Notes: generated by a model not told the origin, from the letters alone. A stretch of 64,000 bases of DNA from Microbispora hainanensis (GCF_006874475.1 NZ_VIRM01000051.1:1-64000); one strand, 5' to 3'; counted from the first letter of the stretch, positions 8,736 through 17,688 are shown. A program made the numbers and translations.

Positions 8736-9734
8736 TCACTTGTCGAGGGTGGCCCCGGCGGCGATCTTCTTGAGCTCCCTGTCGGCCGCGTCCGCGCCGA
8801 TCTTGGCCGCGTAGTCAGGGCTGATCATGACCTCGGCCCCGACGCCGGGAGCGAGGGTCCACACGATCGTGCGGGTGCCGCCGTCCATGACCCGGTCGCC
8901 GCCCTCCGACACGCTGACCAAGTAGGCCTTCCTCCCGCCGATCTCGATCGCCGTGGCGCCCTGCGCGGCGTAGCTCTGCATGCGCTTGGTCAGCCGGCTC
9001 ACGGCGCCCTTCCGATAGACGATCATCTGGACGCTGTACATGCCGGGCTCCAGGCCGGGCTCCGCCCAGCTCGTGGTGTAGCTCCGCTTGCCGAAGCCGT
9101 CCTTGCCGGACCACTTGCCCCATTCGAGCCCTTCGGGCAGATAGCCGACGTGCACGCCGCCGAGCGTCCGGCCGTCCCCGAGGTCGCCGAGGTCCTGGGG
9201 CATCCCCGGGTCTTCGGTGCCCTCCGAGGGGGCGGGGGTCGGGCCGGCCGTCGTGGCGATGATGATCGTGACCGCCGCGCCAGCGGGAGCGGCCGTCCCG
9301 GGCTGCGGCATCTGACCGAAGACCGTCCCCGCCGGGGCCTGGTCGGTGACGATCTTCGTGATCCGCACCGTGTAGCCGGCCTCCTTCAGGATGGCGTCGA
9401 CCTCCTTGGCGTTCTTGCCGGTCAGGTCGGGCACGACCCCTCCCGGCGTCGCGACCGCGTCACCGGAGGCGGCCGTGGACCCTGCCGCGGCTCCCTGATC
9501 GCCGGCGCCGGCCCCCACGAGGCTGCCGCCGGCCGGGACGGTGTCGGGCCGGGCGGTCAACGCCACGGGCACGCCCACGGCCACCGCCGCCGTGAGCACG
9601 GCCGCTCCCGCCACCCGAAACCTGACGATGTGGCGGCGGTTGCCCCGCCGGACGGCCTGGCCCAGCGACGGCGACGCGTGCACGCCGGCGACCTGAGCGG
9701 CCATGGCGTCTTTCAGCGCCTCTTCGACGTTCAT
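8736..9734 (-). CDS. Membrane protein with one extracellular PASTA domain, putative ECF sigma partner
   Basis: A 332-residue protein with a short cytoplasmic N-terminus (MNVEEALKDAMAAQVAGVHA), one membrane segment (about 41-60) and an extracellular part. Residues about 100-165 form a PASTA domain (VVPDLTGKNAKEVDAILKEA ... TVFGQMPQPGTAAPAGAAVT). A second domain of about 130 residues (LGGVHVGYLPEGLEWGKWSG onward) was not recognised. The ATG overlaps the stop of the sigma factor by four bases (ATGA). The topology fits an anti-sigma-like partner that senses cell-wall fragments, but no zinc-binding anti-sigma motif is visible, so that role is inference. Confidence 0.8.
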   Translation of the reverse strand: MNVEEALKDAMAAQVAGVHASPSLGQAVRRGNRRHIVRFRVAGAAVLTAAVAVGVPVALTARPDTVPAGGSLVGAGAGDQGAAAGSTAASGDAVATPGGVVPDLTGKNAKEVDAILKEAGYTVRITKIVTDQAPAGTVFGQMPQPGTAAPAGAAVTIIIATTAGPTPAPSEGTEDPGMPQDLGDLGDGRTLGGVHVGYLPEGLEWGKWSGKDGFGKRSYTTSWAEPGLEPGMYSVQMIVYRKGAVSRLTKRMQSYAAQGATAIEIGGRKAYLVSVSEGGDRVMDGGTRTIVWTLAPGVGAEVMISPDYAAKIGADAADRELKKIAAGATLDK

Positions 9735-10231
9735 GCGGACACTCCTTGCAGGTTCTCCATGCGTGCGCGCACGCGTGCCAGCCCGCGGGCGGCCTGGCTC
9801 TTGACGGTGCCGACCGAGCAGCCGAGCAGCGCGGCGGTCTCGGCCTCCGACAGGTCCTCCCAATAGCGCAGGACCAGTACGGCCCGCATCCGGGCCGGCA
9901 GTTTCCTGAGCTCGGCGACGAGCACGTCGCGCAGGCCGAGGTCCGGCGACTCCACGGGCGTCTCCGGCGGGTGGGCGAAGGTGATCTCCTGGAGCACCTT
10001 GCGCCGCCTGGCCTTGCTGATCGCGCCGTTCACCACGACCCGGCGCGCGTACGCCTCTGGGTTGTCGTGGCGGATGCGCGGCCAGTGCCGGTAGACCTTC
10101 TCCAGCGCGTTCTGGACCATGTCCTCGGCGTCGGACTCCGAGGCGCCGCAGACCAGGATCGCGGTGCGCAGGAGGGCGGTGCTGCGCGCGGCCAGGAACT
10201 CGTCGAAGGCCGCCTCGTCTTCTTCGGTCAT
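9731..10231 (-). CDS. ECF RNA polymerase sigma factor, SigE family
   Basis: A 166-residue extracytoplasmic-function sigma factor. Region 2 runs from FDEFLAARSTALLRTAILVC through DAEDMVQNALEKVYRHWPRI. Region 4 is YWEDLSEAETAALLGCSVGT followed by VKSQAARGLARVRARM. The phrase LLRTAILVCG marks the SigE-type group common in actinobacteria. The ATG at 10231 has AAAGGGGAG upstream. It is coupled by a four-base overlap to the membrane protein downstream and diverges from adenosine deaminase. Confidence 0.92.
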   Translation of the reverse strand: MTEEDEAAFDEFLAARSTALLRTAILVCGASESDAEDMVQNALEKVYRHWPRIRHDNPEAYARRVVVNGAISKARRRKVLQEITFAHPPETPVESPDLGLRDVLVAELRKLPARMRAVLVLRYWEDLSEAETAALLGCSVGTVKSQAARGLARVRARMENLQGVSA

Positions 10232-10287
10232 GAGCTCCCCTTTCGCCCCTCCCCAACGCGCCAACCTCGCCACGGGTTGAGAGCGAC

Positions 10288-11325
10288 ATGCGGCAACATA
10301 TGGAGATGGCACGTCCACTAAACACGCTCCCCAAAGCACATCTGCACCTGCACTTCACCGGCTCGATGCGGCATTCGACGCTGATCGAGCTCGCCCGGGA
10401 GCAGGGCGTCCATCTTCCCGACGCTCTGGTGGAGGACTGGCCGCCGAAGCTGCGGGCGACCGACGAGCGCGGCTGGTTCCGGTTCCAGCGGTTGTACGAC
10501 ATCGCGCGGTCCGTGCTGCGCCGGCGCGAGGACGTCTACCGGCTGCTGCGCGAGGCCGCCGAGGACGAGGCCCGGGAGGGGTCGCGCTGGCTGGAGATCC
10601 AGGTCGACCCGTCCGGGTACGCCCAGCGGTTCGGCGGGCTGACCGAGACGCTCGAACTCGTCCTCGACGCGACCGAGAAGGCGGCCAGGCAGGCCGGGAT
10701 CGGCATGGCGGTGATCGTGGCCGCCAACCGCATCCGGCACACGCTCGACGCCAGGACGCTGGCCCGCCTGGCGGCGCACTACGAGGGCAGGGGCGTGGTG
10801 GGCTTCGGCCTGTCCAACGACGAGCGGCGCGGCCGGGCCAGGGACTTCGAGCACGCCTTCCGGATCGCCAGGCGGGCCGGGCTGCTCGCCGTGCCGCACG
10901 GCGGCGAGCTGCTGGGCGCGGCGAGCGTCGCCGAATGCCTCGACGACCTGGGCGCCGACCGGATCGGTCACGGGGTGCGCGCGGCCGAGTCGCCCCGCCT
11001 GATGGAACGGCTGGCCGACCGGCAGATCACCTGCGAGGTGTGCCCGCTGTCCAACGTGGGCCTCGGGGTGGCGGAACGGCCCGAGGACGTGCCGCTGCGG
11101 CGGCTGTTCGACGCCGGGGTGCCGATCGCCCTCGGCGCCGACGACCCGCTGCTGTTCGGCGCCCGGCTGCTGCCGCAGTATGAGCTCGCACGGGACGTGT
11201 ACGGCTTCGCCGACGCCGAGCTCGCCGAGCTGGCCCGGCAGTCGATCCGGTCGTCGACGGCGCCCGACGCGGTCAAGAAGGAGTTGATCGGCGAGATCGA
11301 CGCCTGGCTCACCTCTCCCGAGTGA
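10288..11325 (+). CDS. add: Adenosine deaminase
   Basis: A 345-residue metallo-hydrolase that converts adenosine to inosine in purine salvage. Zinc ligands and active-site motifs are visible: KAHLHLHFTGSM near the N-terminus, VPHGGELLG in the middle, DRIGHGVRA, and ALGADDPLLFG near residue 285. It belongs to the actinobacterial group whose N-terminus reads LPKAHLHLHFTGSM. The start is uncertain: ATG at 10288, 10300 or 10306 all precede the conserved part and none has a strong ribosome site. Only 56 bases separate it from the divergent sigma gene. Confidence 0.92.
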   Translation: MRQHMEMARPLNTLPKAHLHLHFTGSMRHSTLIELAREQGVHLPDALVEDWPPKLRATDERGWFRFQRLYDIARSVLRRREDVYRLLREAAEDEAREGSRWLEIQVDPSGYAQRFGGLTETLELVLDATEKAARQAGIGMAVIVAANRIRHTLDARTLARLAAHYEGRGVVGFGLSNDERRGRARDFEHAFRIARRAGLLAVPHGGELLGAASVAECLDDLGADRIGHGVRAAESPRLMERLADRQITCEVCPLSNVGLGVAERPEDVPLRRLFDAGVPIALGADDPLLFGARLLPQYELARDVYGFADAELAELARQSIRSSTAPDAVKKELIGEIDAWLTSPE

Positions 11326-11330
11326 GCCCG

Positions 11331-11390
11331 CCGTTCATTTCAGCGGTCACTTCACCGGTCATCTCACCGGTCATCTCACCGGTCATCTCA
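11331..11390 (-). repeat. Five 12-bp tandem repeats overlapping a stop codon
   Basis: On the minus strand the unit TGAGATGACCGG occurs three times exactly (11390-11355) and twice in altered form (11354-11331). The array begins inside the last codons of the gene ending at 11383, so each unit carries a copy of its stop. Confidence 0.8.
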
Positions 11391-12132
11391 CCGAGCGGGC
11401 GATCCGCACGGCCTCCTCGAGGTCCGGTCCCTCCAGCCGCAATCCGACCAGCCTGTGCTGCCACACGAGCGTCGGCCCGGCCACCCGCTCCTGGCGCGGC
11501 GCGCCCCCGCCCGACGGCACGTACGACACCCCGTGGGGCTGCTGGATCCACCATCCGCCGACCGCGCTCACCTGATCGGGCCACGGTTCTCCGAGCTCCT
11601 TGCGCCAGACGACGCCCAGCGTGCCGTCGTACTCGTCGAGCCGGACGCCCGGCCACAGCAGCGTCACCACCCGGCCGCCGTCGGCGACGCGGATGTCGGC
11701 GGGCGCGCCGAGCACGGACGGCACGACGACCGGGAAGCGGACGGTCCGCCGCGCCTCCTCCAGCGTCACCCGGCGCTCGCCGGGCAACGGGCTCGGCACC
11801 CCCGTGGGCAGCGGCCCGGCGCCGCCCACGTGGATCTCGACGCCCGCGAAGCGCAGCACCGACACCACCGCGGCCCGGCCCTGCGGGGTGGCCCCGAGCA
11901 GCACGGCCATCAGCACCGCCACCGCCGCCGCCGCCACGCGCGGCGTCGGCCGCCACGCGGCCCGCCGGGGTGCTCTCTCTTCCGCCCGGCCGTCCTCGAT
12001 GCGGGCGCGTACGGCGCGCGCCACGCCGGCGGGCGGCGGCGCGGGGGGCACGGCCAGGTCCTCGCCGAGGGCCCGGAGCCGTGACTCGAGATCGTGCGGT
12101 GCGATCGGTTCGCTGTCACCCGAGGTGCTCAC
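11383..12132 (-). CDS. Membrane protein partner of ECF sigma factor (putative anti-sigma)
   Basis: A 249-residue protein with a cytoplasmic N-terminus of about 65 residues, one membrane segment (RVAAAAVAVLMAVLLGA, about 65-81) and an extracytoplasmic domain of about 165 residues. The outer domain contains FAGVEIHVGGAGPLPTG and TLLWPGVRLDEYDGTLGVVW and has no family I recognise. The GTG start at 12132 lies inside the end of the sigma gene (overlap 17 bases), so translation is coupled. The layout suggests an anti-sigma factor; no HxxxCxxC motif is present. Its 3' end runs into a 12-bp tandem repeat. Confidence 0.75.
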   Translation of the reverse strand: MSTSGDSEPIAPHDLESRLRALGEDLAVPPAPPPAGVARAVRARIEDGRAEERAPRRAAWRPTPRVAAAAVAVLMAVLLGATPQGRAAVVSVLRFAGVEIHVGGAGPLPTGVPSPLPGERRVTLEEARRTVRFPVVVPSVLGAPADIRVADGGRVVTLLWPGVRLDEYDGTLGVVWRKELGEPWPDQVSAVGGWWIQQPHGVSYVPSGGGAPRQERVAGPTLVWQHRLVGLRLEGPDLEEAVRIARSVR

Positions 12133-12667
12133 GGCCCACCTCCTCCCGCAGGCGCCGCAGGGCCCGGAACGTCCGCGACTTCACCGTGCCGAGGCGCACG
12201 CCGAGGACCTCGGCCGTCTCCGCTTCGGACAACTGCAGGAAATACCGGCAGACCACGGCTTCGCGTTCCCGGTCGGGCAGCGTGCGTACGGCCTCCAGCA
12301 GTCTGCTCCTGCCGTCGGCGTCCACGGCCGCGCCCTCGGGGTCCTCGGGATCCCCCGGCCCGTACGGCTCCCGCTCGCGGCCCAGCCGTACGGCGAGGTC
12401 GGAGCGGCGGCCGCGCGACCGGGTGAGGTCATGGGTCACGTTGGCCACGATGCGCAGCAGCCAGGGGCGGAAGGCCGAGCCCCGGCGGAATCCCTTGAGG
12501 TGGCGGAACGCCTTGACGAACGCCTCCTGGACGACGTCCTCCGCCTCGTCGGCCGCGCCGAGCAGGCTCGCCGTACGGTGGGCGACCGCGCTGTATCGGG
12601 TGACCAGCACCTCGAAGGCGTCAAGGTCACCGGCCAGGGCGCGGGTCACTGCTTCGTCGTCGTCCAT
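12116..12667 (-). CDS. ECF RNA polymerase sigma factor
   Basis: A 183-residue sigma-70 family protein. Region 2 contains DLDAFEVLVTRYSAVAHRTA and DVVQEAFVKAFRHL, and region 4 contains YFLQLSEAETAEVLGVRLGT then VKSRTFRALRRL. It begins MDDDEAVTRALAGDLDAFEV at 12667. The C-rich sequence upstream has no obvious ribosome site, so the mRNA may be leaderless. Longer in-frame readings up to 12949 run through the divergent promoter region and are rejected. It is coupled to the membrane protein gene downstream. Confidence 0.9.
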   Translation of the reverse strand: MDDDEAVTRALAGDLDAFEVLVTRYSAVAHRTASLLGAADEAEDVVQEAFVKAFRHLKGFRRGSAFRPWLLRIVANVTHDLTRSRGRRSDLAVRLGREREPYGPGDPEDPEGAAVDADGRSRLLEAVRTLPDREREAVVCRYFLQLSEAETAEVLGVRLGTVKSRTFRALRRLREEVGREHLG

Positions 12668-12869
12668 CGGGGCAATCGGGGGGGTGGGATGGAGGTGAAG
12701 CCTACGATCACACGGGCATCCCGTCCACAGCGCTCCGCGAAGAAACGTGCCGCCGGAAGAACAGTGTGGGCGTAAGCCGTCATCGACGGCCCCTCCGGCG
12801 AAGCGGACGTCCGCCAATGGGGCGGGCACTACACTTTCCACGACCGTCAGCGTGCAGATCGAGGATCCT

Positions 12870-13601
12870 ATGTCTGGGTATGACCGAGTAGTCCAGCCGG
12901 CGGCCGGGGACGAGGCTCTGGAGAACCACCTCGGCGGCGACGAGGCCAAGAACTACCGGCAGTACGAGTTCGACATGGTCGCCCCGCACGTCGGGCGGTC
13001 GCTCCTGGAGATCGGTTCGGGTCTCGGGCACTTCGCCGAGCAGTTCCTGCCGCGCCTGGACAGGCTCGTGGTGAGCGACTTCGATCCCTACTGCGTGGAG
13101 CAGCTGCGCAAGAGGTTCGCCGACCGCGACGACGTGTCGGTGCTCCAGTTCGGCCTGCCGACCGACATCCCCCTCGCCGACCCGGTCGACACCGTCGTGA
13201 TGATGAACGTCCTGGAGCACATCGAGGAGGACGCCGAGGCGCTGCGGTCGCTGGCCAAGGTGACCGCTCCCGGCGGCCGGATCGTCATCTGGGTGCCCGG
13301 CTACATGCAGCTTTACGGGGACTTCGACCGCAAGGTGGGGCACGTCACCCGCTACACCCCAGCCACCCTGCGCAAGACCGTGACCGACGCCGGGCTTGAC
13401 GTCCAGGTGCTCAAGCCGATCAACTTCCTCGGCGGCATCGCCTGGTGGGCGGCCGTACGGCGGGGCGGCGTGGGTTACCCCGACCCCCGGCTCGTGAAGA
13501 TCTACGACCGCACCGTCGTGCCGACGACCCGGTTCATCGAGCGGTTCATCCGCCCGCCGTTCGGCCAGACCGTGTTCTGCGTGGCGCGCGTTCCGCGCTG
13601 A
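12870..13601 (+). CDS. Class I SAM-dependent methyltransferase
   Basis: A 243-residue methyltransferase. Motif I is LLEIGSGLGHFAEQFL (SAM binding), followed by VVSDFDPYCVEQLRKRF, VVMMNVLEHIEEDAEALRSL (motif IV region) and APGGRIVIWVPGY. The substrate is unknown; the combination resembles methyltransferases found next to cell-envelope or glycosyltransferase genes. The ATG at 12870 follows GAGGA by four bases. It diverges from the sigma factor gene and lies 78 bases before the two-component system, which may be independent. Confidence 0.85.
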   Translation: MSGYDRVVQPAAGDEALENHLGGDEAKNYRQYEFDMVAPHVGRSLLEIGSGLGHFAEQFLPRLDRLVVSDFDPYCVEQLRKRFADRDDVSVLQFGLPTDIPLADPVDTVVMMNVLEHIEEDAEALRSLAKVTAPGGRIVIWVPGYMQLYGDFDRKVGHVTRYTPATLRKTVTDAGLDVQVLKPINFLGGIAWWAAVRRGGVGYPDPRLVKIYDRTVVPTTRFIERFIRPPFGQTVFCVARVPR

Positions 13602-13679
13602 CACGCGAGTGCCGCGCGGGGCGCCCGCGTAAACCCGAATTGTGCGGCAAATGCTTTCTACCTGCACAATGGGTCCCCC

Positions 13680-14378
13680 ATGAGTGAAACCAGGATCCTC
13701 GTCGTCGAGGACGAGCCAAACATCCGGGACATCGTGGAAGTCGCCCTCAGATTCCACGGCTTCCGGGTGACGGCCGTGGGCACGGGGGCCGCGGCGCTCG
13801 GCGAGGTGCTGAGAGATCAGCCCGACCTGGTCGTCCTCGACGTCATGCTGCCCGACATCGACGGATTCGAGGTGTGCCGCCGGATCCGGGCCGACGGCGT
13901 GCACCCTCCTGTGATCTTCCTCACCGCCCGCGACGCGGTCGCCGACACCGTGCGCGGGCTGACGCTCGGCGGCGACGACTACGTCACCAAGCCCTTCTCC
14001 GTCGAGGCACTGGTCGCCCGGATCCGCGCCGTGCTCCGCCGTACGACGGTGCCGGCGGCGGCCGAACGGGCCGACGGGCCGATCCTCCGGGTGGCCGACC
14101 TGGAGCTCGACGAGGCACGCTGGGAGGTGCGGCGTGGCGGCGTCCCGGTGGACCTGTCGCCGACCGAGTTTCGCCTGCTGGCCTTCCTGATGGCCAACGC
14201 CGGTCTGGTCCTCACCAAGCGGCGGCTGCTCGAGGAGGTCTGGGGCTACGGCGGGAGTTCGCAGGTGCTGGAGACCTACATCTCCTATCTGCGCCGCAAG
14301 CTCGACCCGCTCGGACCGCCGCTGATCCACACCCAGCGCGGCATCGGATACGCCCTGCGGCCTCCCCAGGACTCCTGA
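13680..14378 (+). CDS. OmpR-family response regulator
   Basis: A 232-residue response regulator. The receiver domain (1-115) has acidic residues in VVEDEPNIR, the phosphoacceptor Asp54 in VVLDVMLPD and Lys104 in YVTKPF. The C-terminal winged helix (about 130-228) has PVDLSPTEFRLLAFLMANAG and VWGYGGSSQVLETYISYLRR. It shares one base with the following kinase gene (TGATG), so both are made together. Confidence 0.95.
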   Translation: MSETRILVVEDEPNIRDIVEVALRFHGFRVTAVGTGAAALGEVLRDQPDLVVLDVMLPDIDGFEVCRRIRADGVHPPVIFLTARDAVADTVRGLTLGGDDYVTKPFSVEALVARIRAVLRRTTVPAAAERADGPILRVADLELDEARWEVRRGGVPVDLSPTEFRLLAFLMANAGLVLTKRRLLEEVWGYGGSSQVLETYISYLRRKLDPLGPPLIHTQRGIGYALRPPQDS

Positions 14379-15763
14379 TGTCGCTCAGGACGCGCCTGCT
14401 CGCCGGGCTGCTCGGGGTGAGCGCCGTCCTGCTCGTCGTGTTCTCCCTCGTCAGCGTCATCGTCCTGCGCGGGCACCTGCGTACGCGGCTGGAGGGGCAG
14501 GTGGTGGCGGCGACCGTCACGGCGGCGCGCCGGGTGGTCGTGGGCGACCCGCTCGAACAGGCGCTGACCGGCTCCACCTATGCCCTCGCCGCCTACGACC
14601 TCAGCGAGAACCGCGCCCATCTGGTCAGCGGCGACGCCGCCGACGCCGCGGCGGTCCCCGTGCTGGCCGAGGCCATGGGCAAGGACAGATTGCTGGCGTA
14701 CGCGGCGCAGGGCCGCACGTTCGACCTCGACCCGAGCCACGACCACGAGATGATCGCGGCGGCGTCGATGTCGCCGAGCGGTCTGCGACTGGTGGTCGTC
14801 GCGGTGCCCCTGGACGCGGTCGACGATCCGGTGCGCCACCTGCTGATCAGCGAGCTGGCGACCGGCGGGGCGCTGATCCTGCTGCTGGCCGCGGGCGGCC
14901 GGCTGCTGATCGCCGGTGGTCTGGCGCCGCTCGGGAAGATGGCGGGCACCGCCCACCTGGTGGCCGAGCGCGTCGACCTGTCGGCCCGGATGCCCGAGGG
15001 GCCGTCGGAGGTCGGCAGGCTCGGCGCCGCGATCAACCTCATGCTCGACCGGATCGCCGACGCCTTCCGCGACCGCCAGGCGTCGGAGGACCGCGTGCGC
15101 CGCTTCGCCGCCGACGCCTCCCACGAGCTGCGCACCCCGCTGTCGACCATCTCGGGATATGCGGAGCTCTACCGGGCCGGGGCGATCCCGTCCGAGGACC
15201 TGCCCACGATCATGGGTCGGATCGAGGCCGAGGCCAACCGCATGGGCCGCCTGGTGGGCGAGATGCTGGAGCTGGCCCGGCTCGACCGGGGCGCCGCGCT
15301 CGCGCTCGACGAGACCGATCTGGCCGAGATGGCCCGCGAGGTCGCCGCCGACTCGGCCGCCCTCGATCCCGCGTATCCCGTGACGGTGGAGGCCCCGCCC
15401 TCCCTGGTCGCGACCGTGGACGAGGCCCGGGTGCGCCAGGTGCTCGTCAACCTGCTCGGCAACGTGCGGGCGCACACCCCCGAGGGCACCAAGGCCACCG
15501 TACGGCTGCTGCGGGCCCCGGAGTCGGTGACGATCGAGGTGCGCGACACCGGGCCGGGGATGAGCGAGGAGCAGGCGGAACGCGCCTTCGACCGCTTCCA
15601 GCGCGGGGAGGTGCACCTGTCCGGCGGGGCGGGGCTCGGCCTGTCGATCGTGAAGGCCATCGTGGAGGCGCACGGCGGCCGGTGCCGGATCGTCTCCTCC
15701 CCCGGCGAAGGGATGGCCGTACACATCGCGCTGCCCGCGATGCAAAAGGCTACTGGCGGGTAG
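14378..15763 (+). CDS. Sensor histidine kinase
   Basis: A 461-residue membrane kinase. Membrane segments lie at about 8-30 and 158-180, with an extracytoplasmic sensor of about 125 residues between them. HAMP follows (about 180-235). The phospho-acceptor is His249 in DASHELRTPLSTISGY, and the ATP-binding domain shows the N box VNLLGNVRAHTPEG, G1 VRDTGPGMSEEQ and G2 GGAGLGLSIVKAI. Signal unknown. The layout resembles TcrY/PrrB-type actinobacterial kinases. Confidence 0.93.
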   Translation: MSLRTRLLAGLLGVSAVLLVVFSLVSVIVLRGHLRTRLEGQVVAATVTAARRVVVGDPLEQALTGSTYALAAYDLSENRAHLVSGDAADAAAVPVLAEAMGKDRLLAYAAQGRTFDLDPSHDHEMIAAASMSPSGLRLVVVAVPLDAVDDPVRHLLISELATGGALILLLAAGGRLLIAGGLAPLGKMAGTAHLVAERVDLSARMPEGPSEVGRLGAAINLMLDRIADAFRDRQASEDRVRRFAADASHELRTPLSTISGYAELYRAGAIPSEDLPTIMGRIEAEANRMGRLVGEMLELARLDRGAALALDETDLAEMAREVAADSAALDPAYPVTVEAPPSLVATVDEARVRQVLVNLLGNVRAHTPEGTKATVRLLRAPESVTIEVRDTGPGMSEEQAERAFDRFQRGEVHLSGGAGLGLSIVKAIVEAHGGRCRIVSSPGEGMAVHIALPAMQKATGG

Positions 15764-15765
15764 TT

Positions 15766-15782
15766 AACGAGCACAGCTCGTT
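15766..15782 (+). promoter_or_regulatory. Perfect dyad upstream of acyl-CoA dehydrogenase (candidate operator)
   Basis: AACGAGC-ACA-GCTCGTT, a perfect 7-3-7 inverted repeat, lies 21 bases before the ATG at 15804. It is typical in size for a TetR-family operator of a fatty-acid degradation gene. It could also be a short mRNA hairpin. Confidence 0.45.
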
Positions 15783-15803
15783 TCACCGCCGAGGAGGTCG
15801 ACG

Positions 15804-17681
15804 ATGACGACCGATTATGCCAAGGCCAGGGAGGTGGCCGAGCAGGCGCGCGAGACGGAGTGGACCCGCCCGAGCTTCGGCAAGCAGCTCTTCCTCGGGG
15901 ACTTCCGGCTGGACCTCGTGCACCCCGCCCCCCGGCTCACCGAGGAGGAGATCAAGAAGGGAGACGACTTCCTGCGCGCCCTGCGGGCGTTCCTGCAGGA
16001 GAAGGTCGATCCCGCGCTCATCGAGCGCACCGCCGTGATTCCGGACGAGGTGATCAAGGGCCTGGCCGCGATCGGCGCATTCGGCATGACCATCGAGGAG
16101 GAGTACGGCGGGCTGGGCCTGAGCCACCTGTACTACTGCCGCGCGCTGGAACTCGTGACCTCGTGCTCCCCCGCGCTCACCGCGCTGCTGTCGGCCCACC
16201 AGTCCATCGGGGTTCCGCAGCCGCTGCGGCTGTTCGGCACCCCGGAGCAGAAGCGCCGCTTCCTGCCCCGCTGCGCCCGGGGCGAGATCTCCGCCTTCCT
16301 GCTCACCGAGCCGGACGTCGGCTCCGATCCCGCCCGGCTGTCGACGACCGCCGTACGCGACGGCGACGCCTATGTGATCAACGGCGTCAAGCTGTGGACG
16401 ACCAACGGCGTGGTGGCCGATCTGCTGGTGGTGATGGCCCGGACCGGCTCCAAGATCTCGGCCTTCGTGGTCGAGGCCGACGCCCCCGGCATCACCGTCG
16501 AGCACCGCAACCAGTTCATGGGCCTGCGCGGCATCGAGAACGGCGTCACCCGCTTCCACCAGGTGCGGGTGCCGGTGGAGAACCTGATCGGCCGGGAGGG
16601 CCAGGGCCTGAAGATCGCCCTGACCACGCTCAACACCGGCCGGCTCTCCCTTCCGGCCACCTGTGTCGGCGCGGCGAAGTGGGCGACGAAGATCGCCCGC
16701 GAGTGGGGGCGCGAACGGGTCCAGTGGGGCCGGCCGGTCGGGCAGCACGAGGCCATCGCCAGCAAGATCGCCTTCATCGCCGCCACCGCGTACGCGCTCG
16801 AGTCGGTGGTGGACCTGGCCGGCCGGATGGCCGACGACGAGCGCAACGACATCCGCATCGAGGCCGCGCTCGCCAAGCTGTACAGCACCGAGATGGCCTG
16901 GCGGCTGATGGACGAGCTGGTGCAGATGAGAGGCGGGCGCGGTTACGAGACCGCCGAGTCGCTGCACGCCCGCGGGGAGCGCGGTGTGCCCGCCGAGCAG
17001 ATGCTGCGCGACCTGCGGATCAACCGCATCTTCGAGGGCTCGACCGAGATCATGCACCTGCTCATCGCCCGTGAGGCGGTCGACGCCCACCTGTCGGTCG
17101 CGGGCGAGCTCGTCGATCCGAAGGCCGACCTGCGGGCCAAGGGTCGGGCGGCCACCCGGGCCGGCGCCTTCTACGCCAAGTGGCTGCCGAGCCTGATGGC
17201 CGGGCCCGGCCAGGTGCCCACGTCGTACGCCGAGTTCGGCCCGCTGGCCCAGCACCTGCGCTACGTCGAGCGGACCTGCCGCAAGCTCGCCAGGTCGACG
17301 TTCTACGGCATGTCGCGCTGGCAGGCGCAGCTGGAGCACAAGCAGGGGTTCCTGTCGCGGATCGTGGACATCGGCGCCGAGCTGTTCGCCATCACCGCGG
17401 TCTGCGTGCGCGCCCAGGAGGACGGGGCCGAGTTCGGGCGCAAGCCGTACGAGCTGGCGGACACCTTCTGTCACCAGGCCCGGCATCGGGCCGAGGCGCT
17501 GTTCGACCGGCTCTGGGACAACACCGACGCCATGGACGTGCGGCTGGCCCGGCGGGTGCTCGACGGGCGCTACACGTTCCTGGAGGAGGGCATCATCGAC
17601 CCGTCGCTGGAGGGGCCGTGGATCGCGCCCCAGCGCACCGGGCCGTCCATGTTCGACGACGTCCACCGGCACATCGGCTGA
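15804..17681 (+). CDS. Acyl-CoA dehydrogenase family protein (long form)
   Basis: A 625-residue flavoprotein of the acyl-CoA dehydrogenase family, longer than the usual 380 because of a C-terminal extension of about 170 residues. The FAD/substrate region reads LTEPDVGSDPARLSTTAVRD and INGVKLWTTNGVVAD. The catalytic base is the Glu in NRIFEGSTEIMHLLIAREAV. Acyl chain preference cannot be read from the sequence. GGAGGTCGACG precedes the ATG. A perfect dyad at 15766-15782 may be the operator, and the gene ends at a strong terminator. Confidence 0.93.
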   Translation: MTTDYAKAREVAEQARETEWTRPSFGKQLFLGDFRLDLVHPAPRLTEEEIKKGDDFLRALRAFLQEKVDPALIERTAVIPDEVIKGLAAIGAFGMTIEEEYGGLGLSHLYYCRALELVTSCSPALTALLSAHQSIGVPQPLRLFGTPEQKRRFLPRCARGEISAFLLTEPDVGSDPARLSTTAVRDGDAYVINGVKLWTTNGVVADLLVVMARTGSKISAFVVEADAPGITVEHRNQFMGLRGIENGVTRFHQVRVPVENLIGREGQGLKIALTTLNTGRLSLPATCVGAAKWATKIAREWGRERVQWGRPVGQHEAIASKIAFIAATAYALESVVDLAGRMADDERNDIRIEAALAKLYSTEMAWRLMDELVQMRGGRGYETAESLHARGERGVPAEQMLRDLRINRIFEGSTEIMHLLIAREAVDAHLSVAGELVDPKADLRAKGRAATRAGAFYAKWLPSLMAGPGQVPTSYAEFGPLAQHLRYVERTCRKLARSTFYGMSRWQAQLEHKQGFLSRIVDIGAELFAITAVCVRAQEDGAEFGRKPYELADTFCHQARHRAEALFDRLWDNTDAMDVRLARRVLDGRYTFLEEGIIDPSLEGPWIAPQRTGPSMFDDVHRHIG

Positions 17682-17688
17682 ACGGGCA

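Noticed and set aside
8736-10502. A single 588-residue protein covering the PASTA gene and beyond
   Set aside because: The upstream half is the sigma factor gene read in another frame; the ATGA overlap at 9731-9734 marks the true start.
12668-12949. N-terminal extension of the ECF sigma factor up to 12949
   Set aside because: The extra residues show no sigma region 1-like features and overlap the start of the divergent methyltransferase gene.
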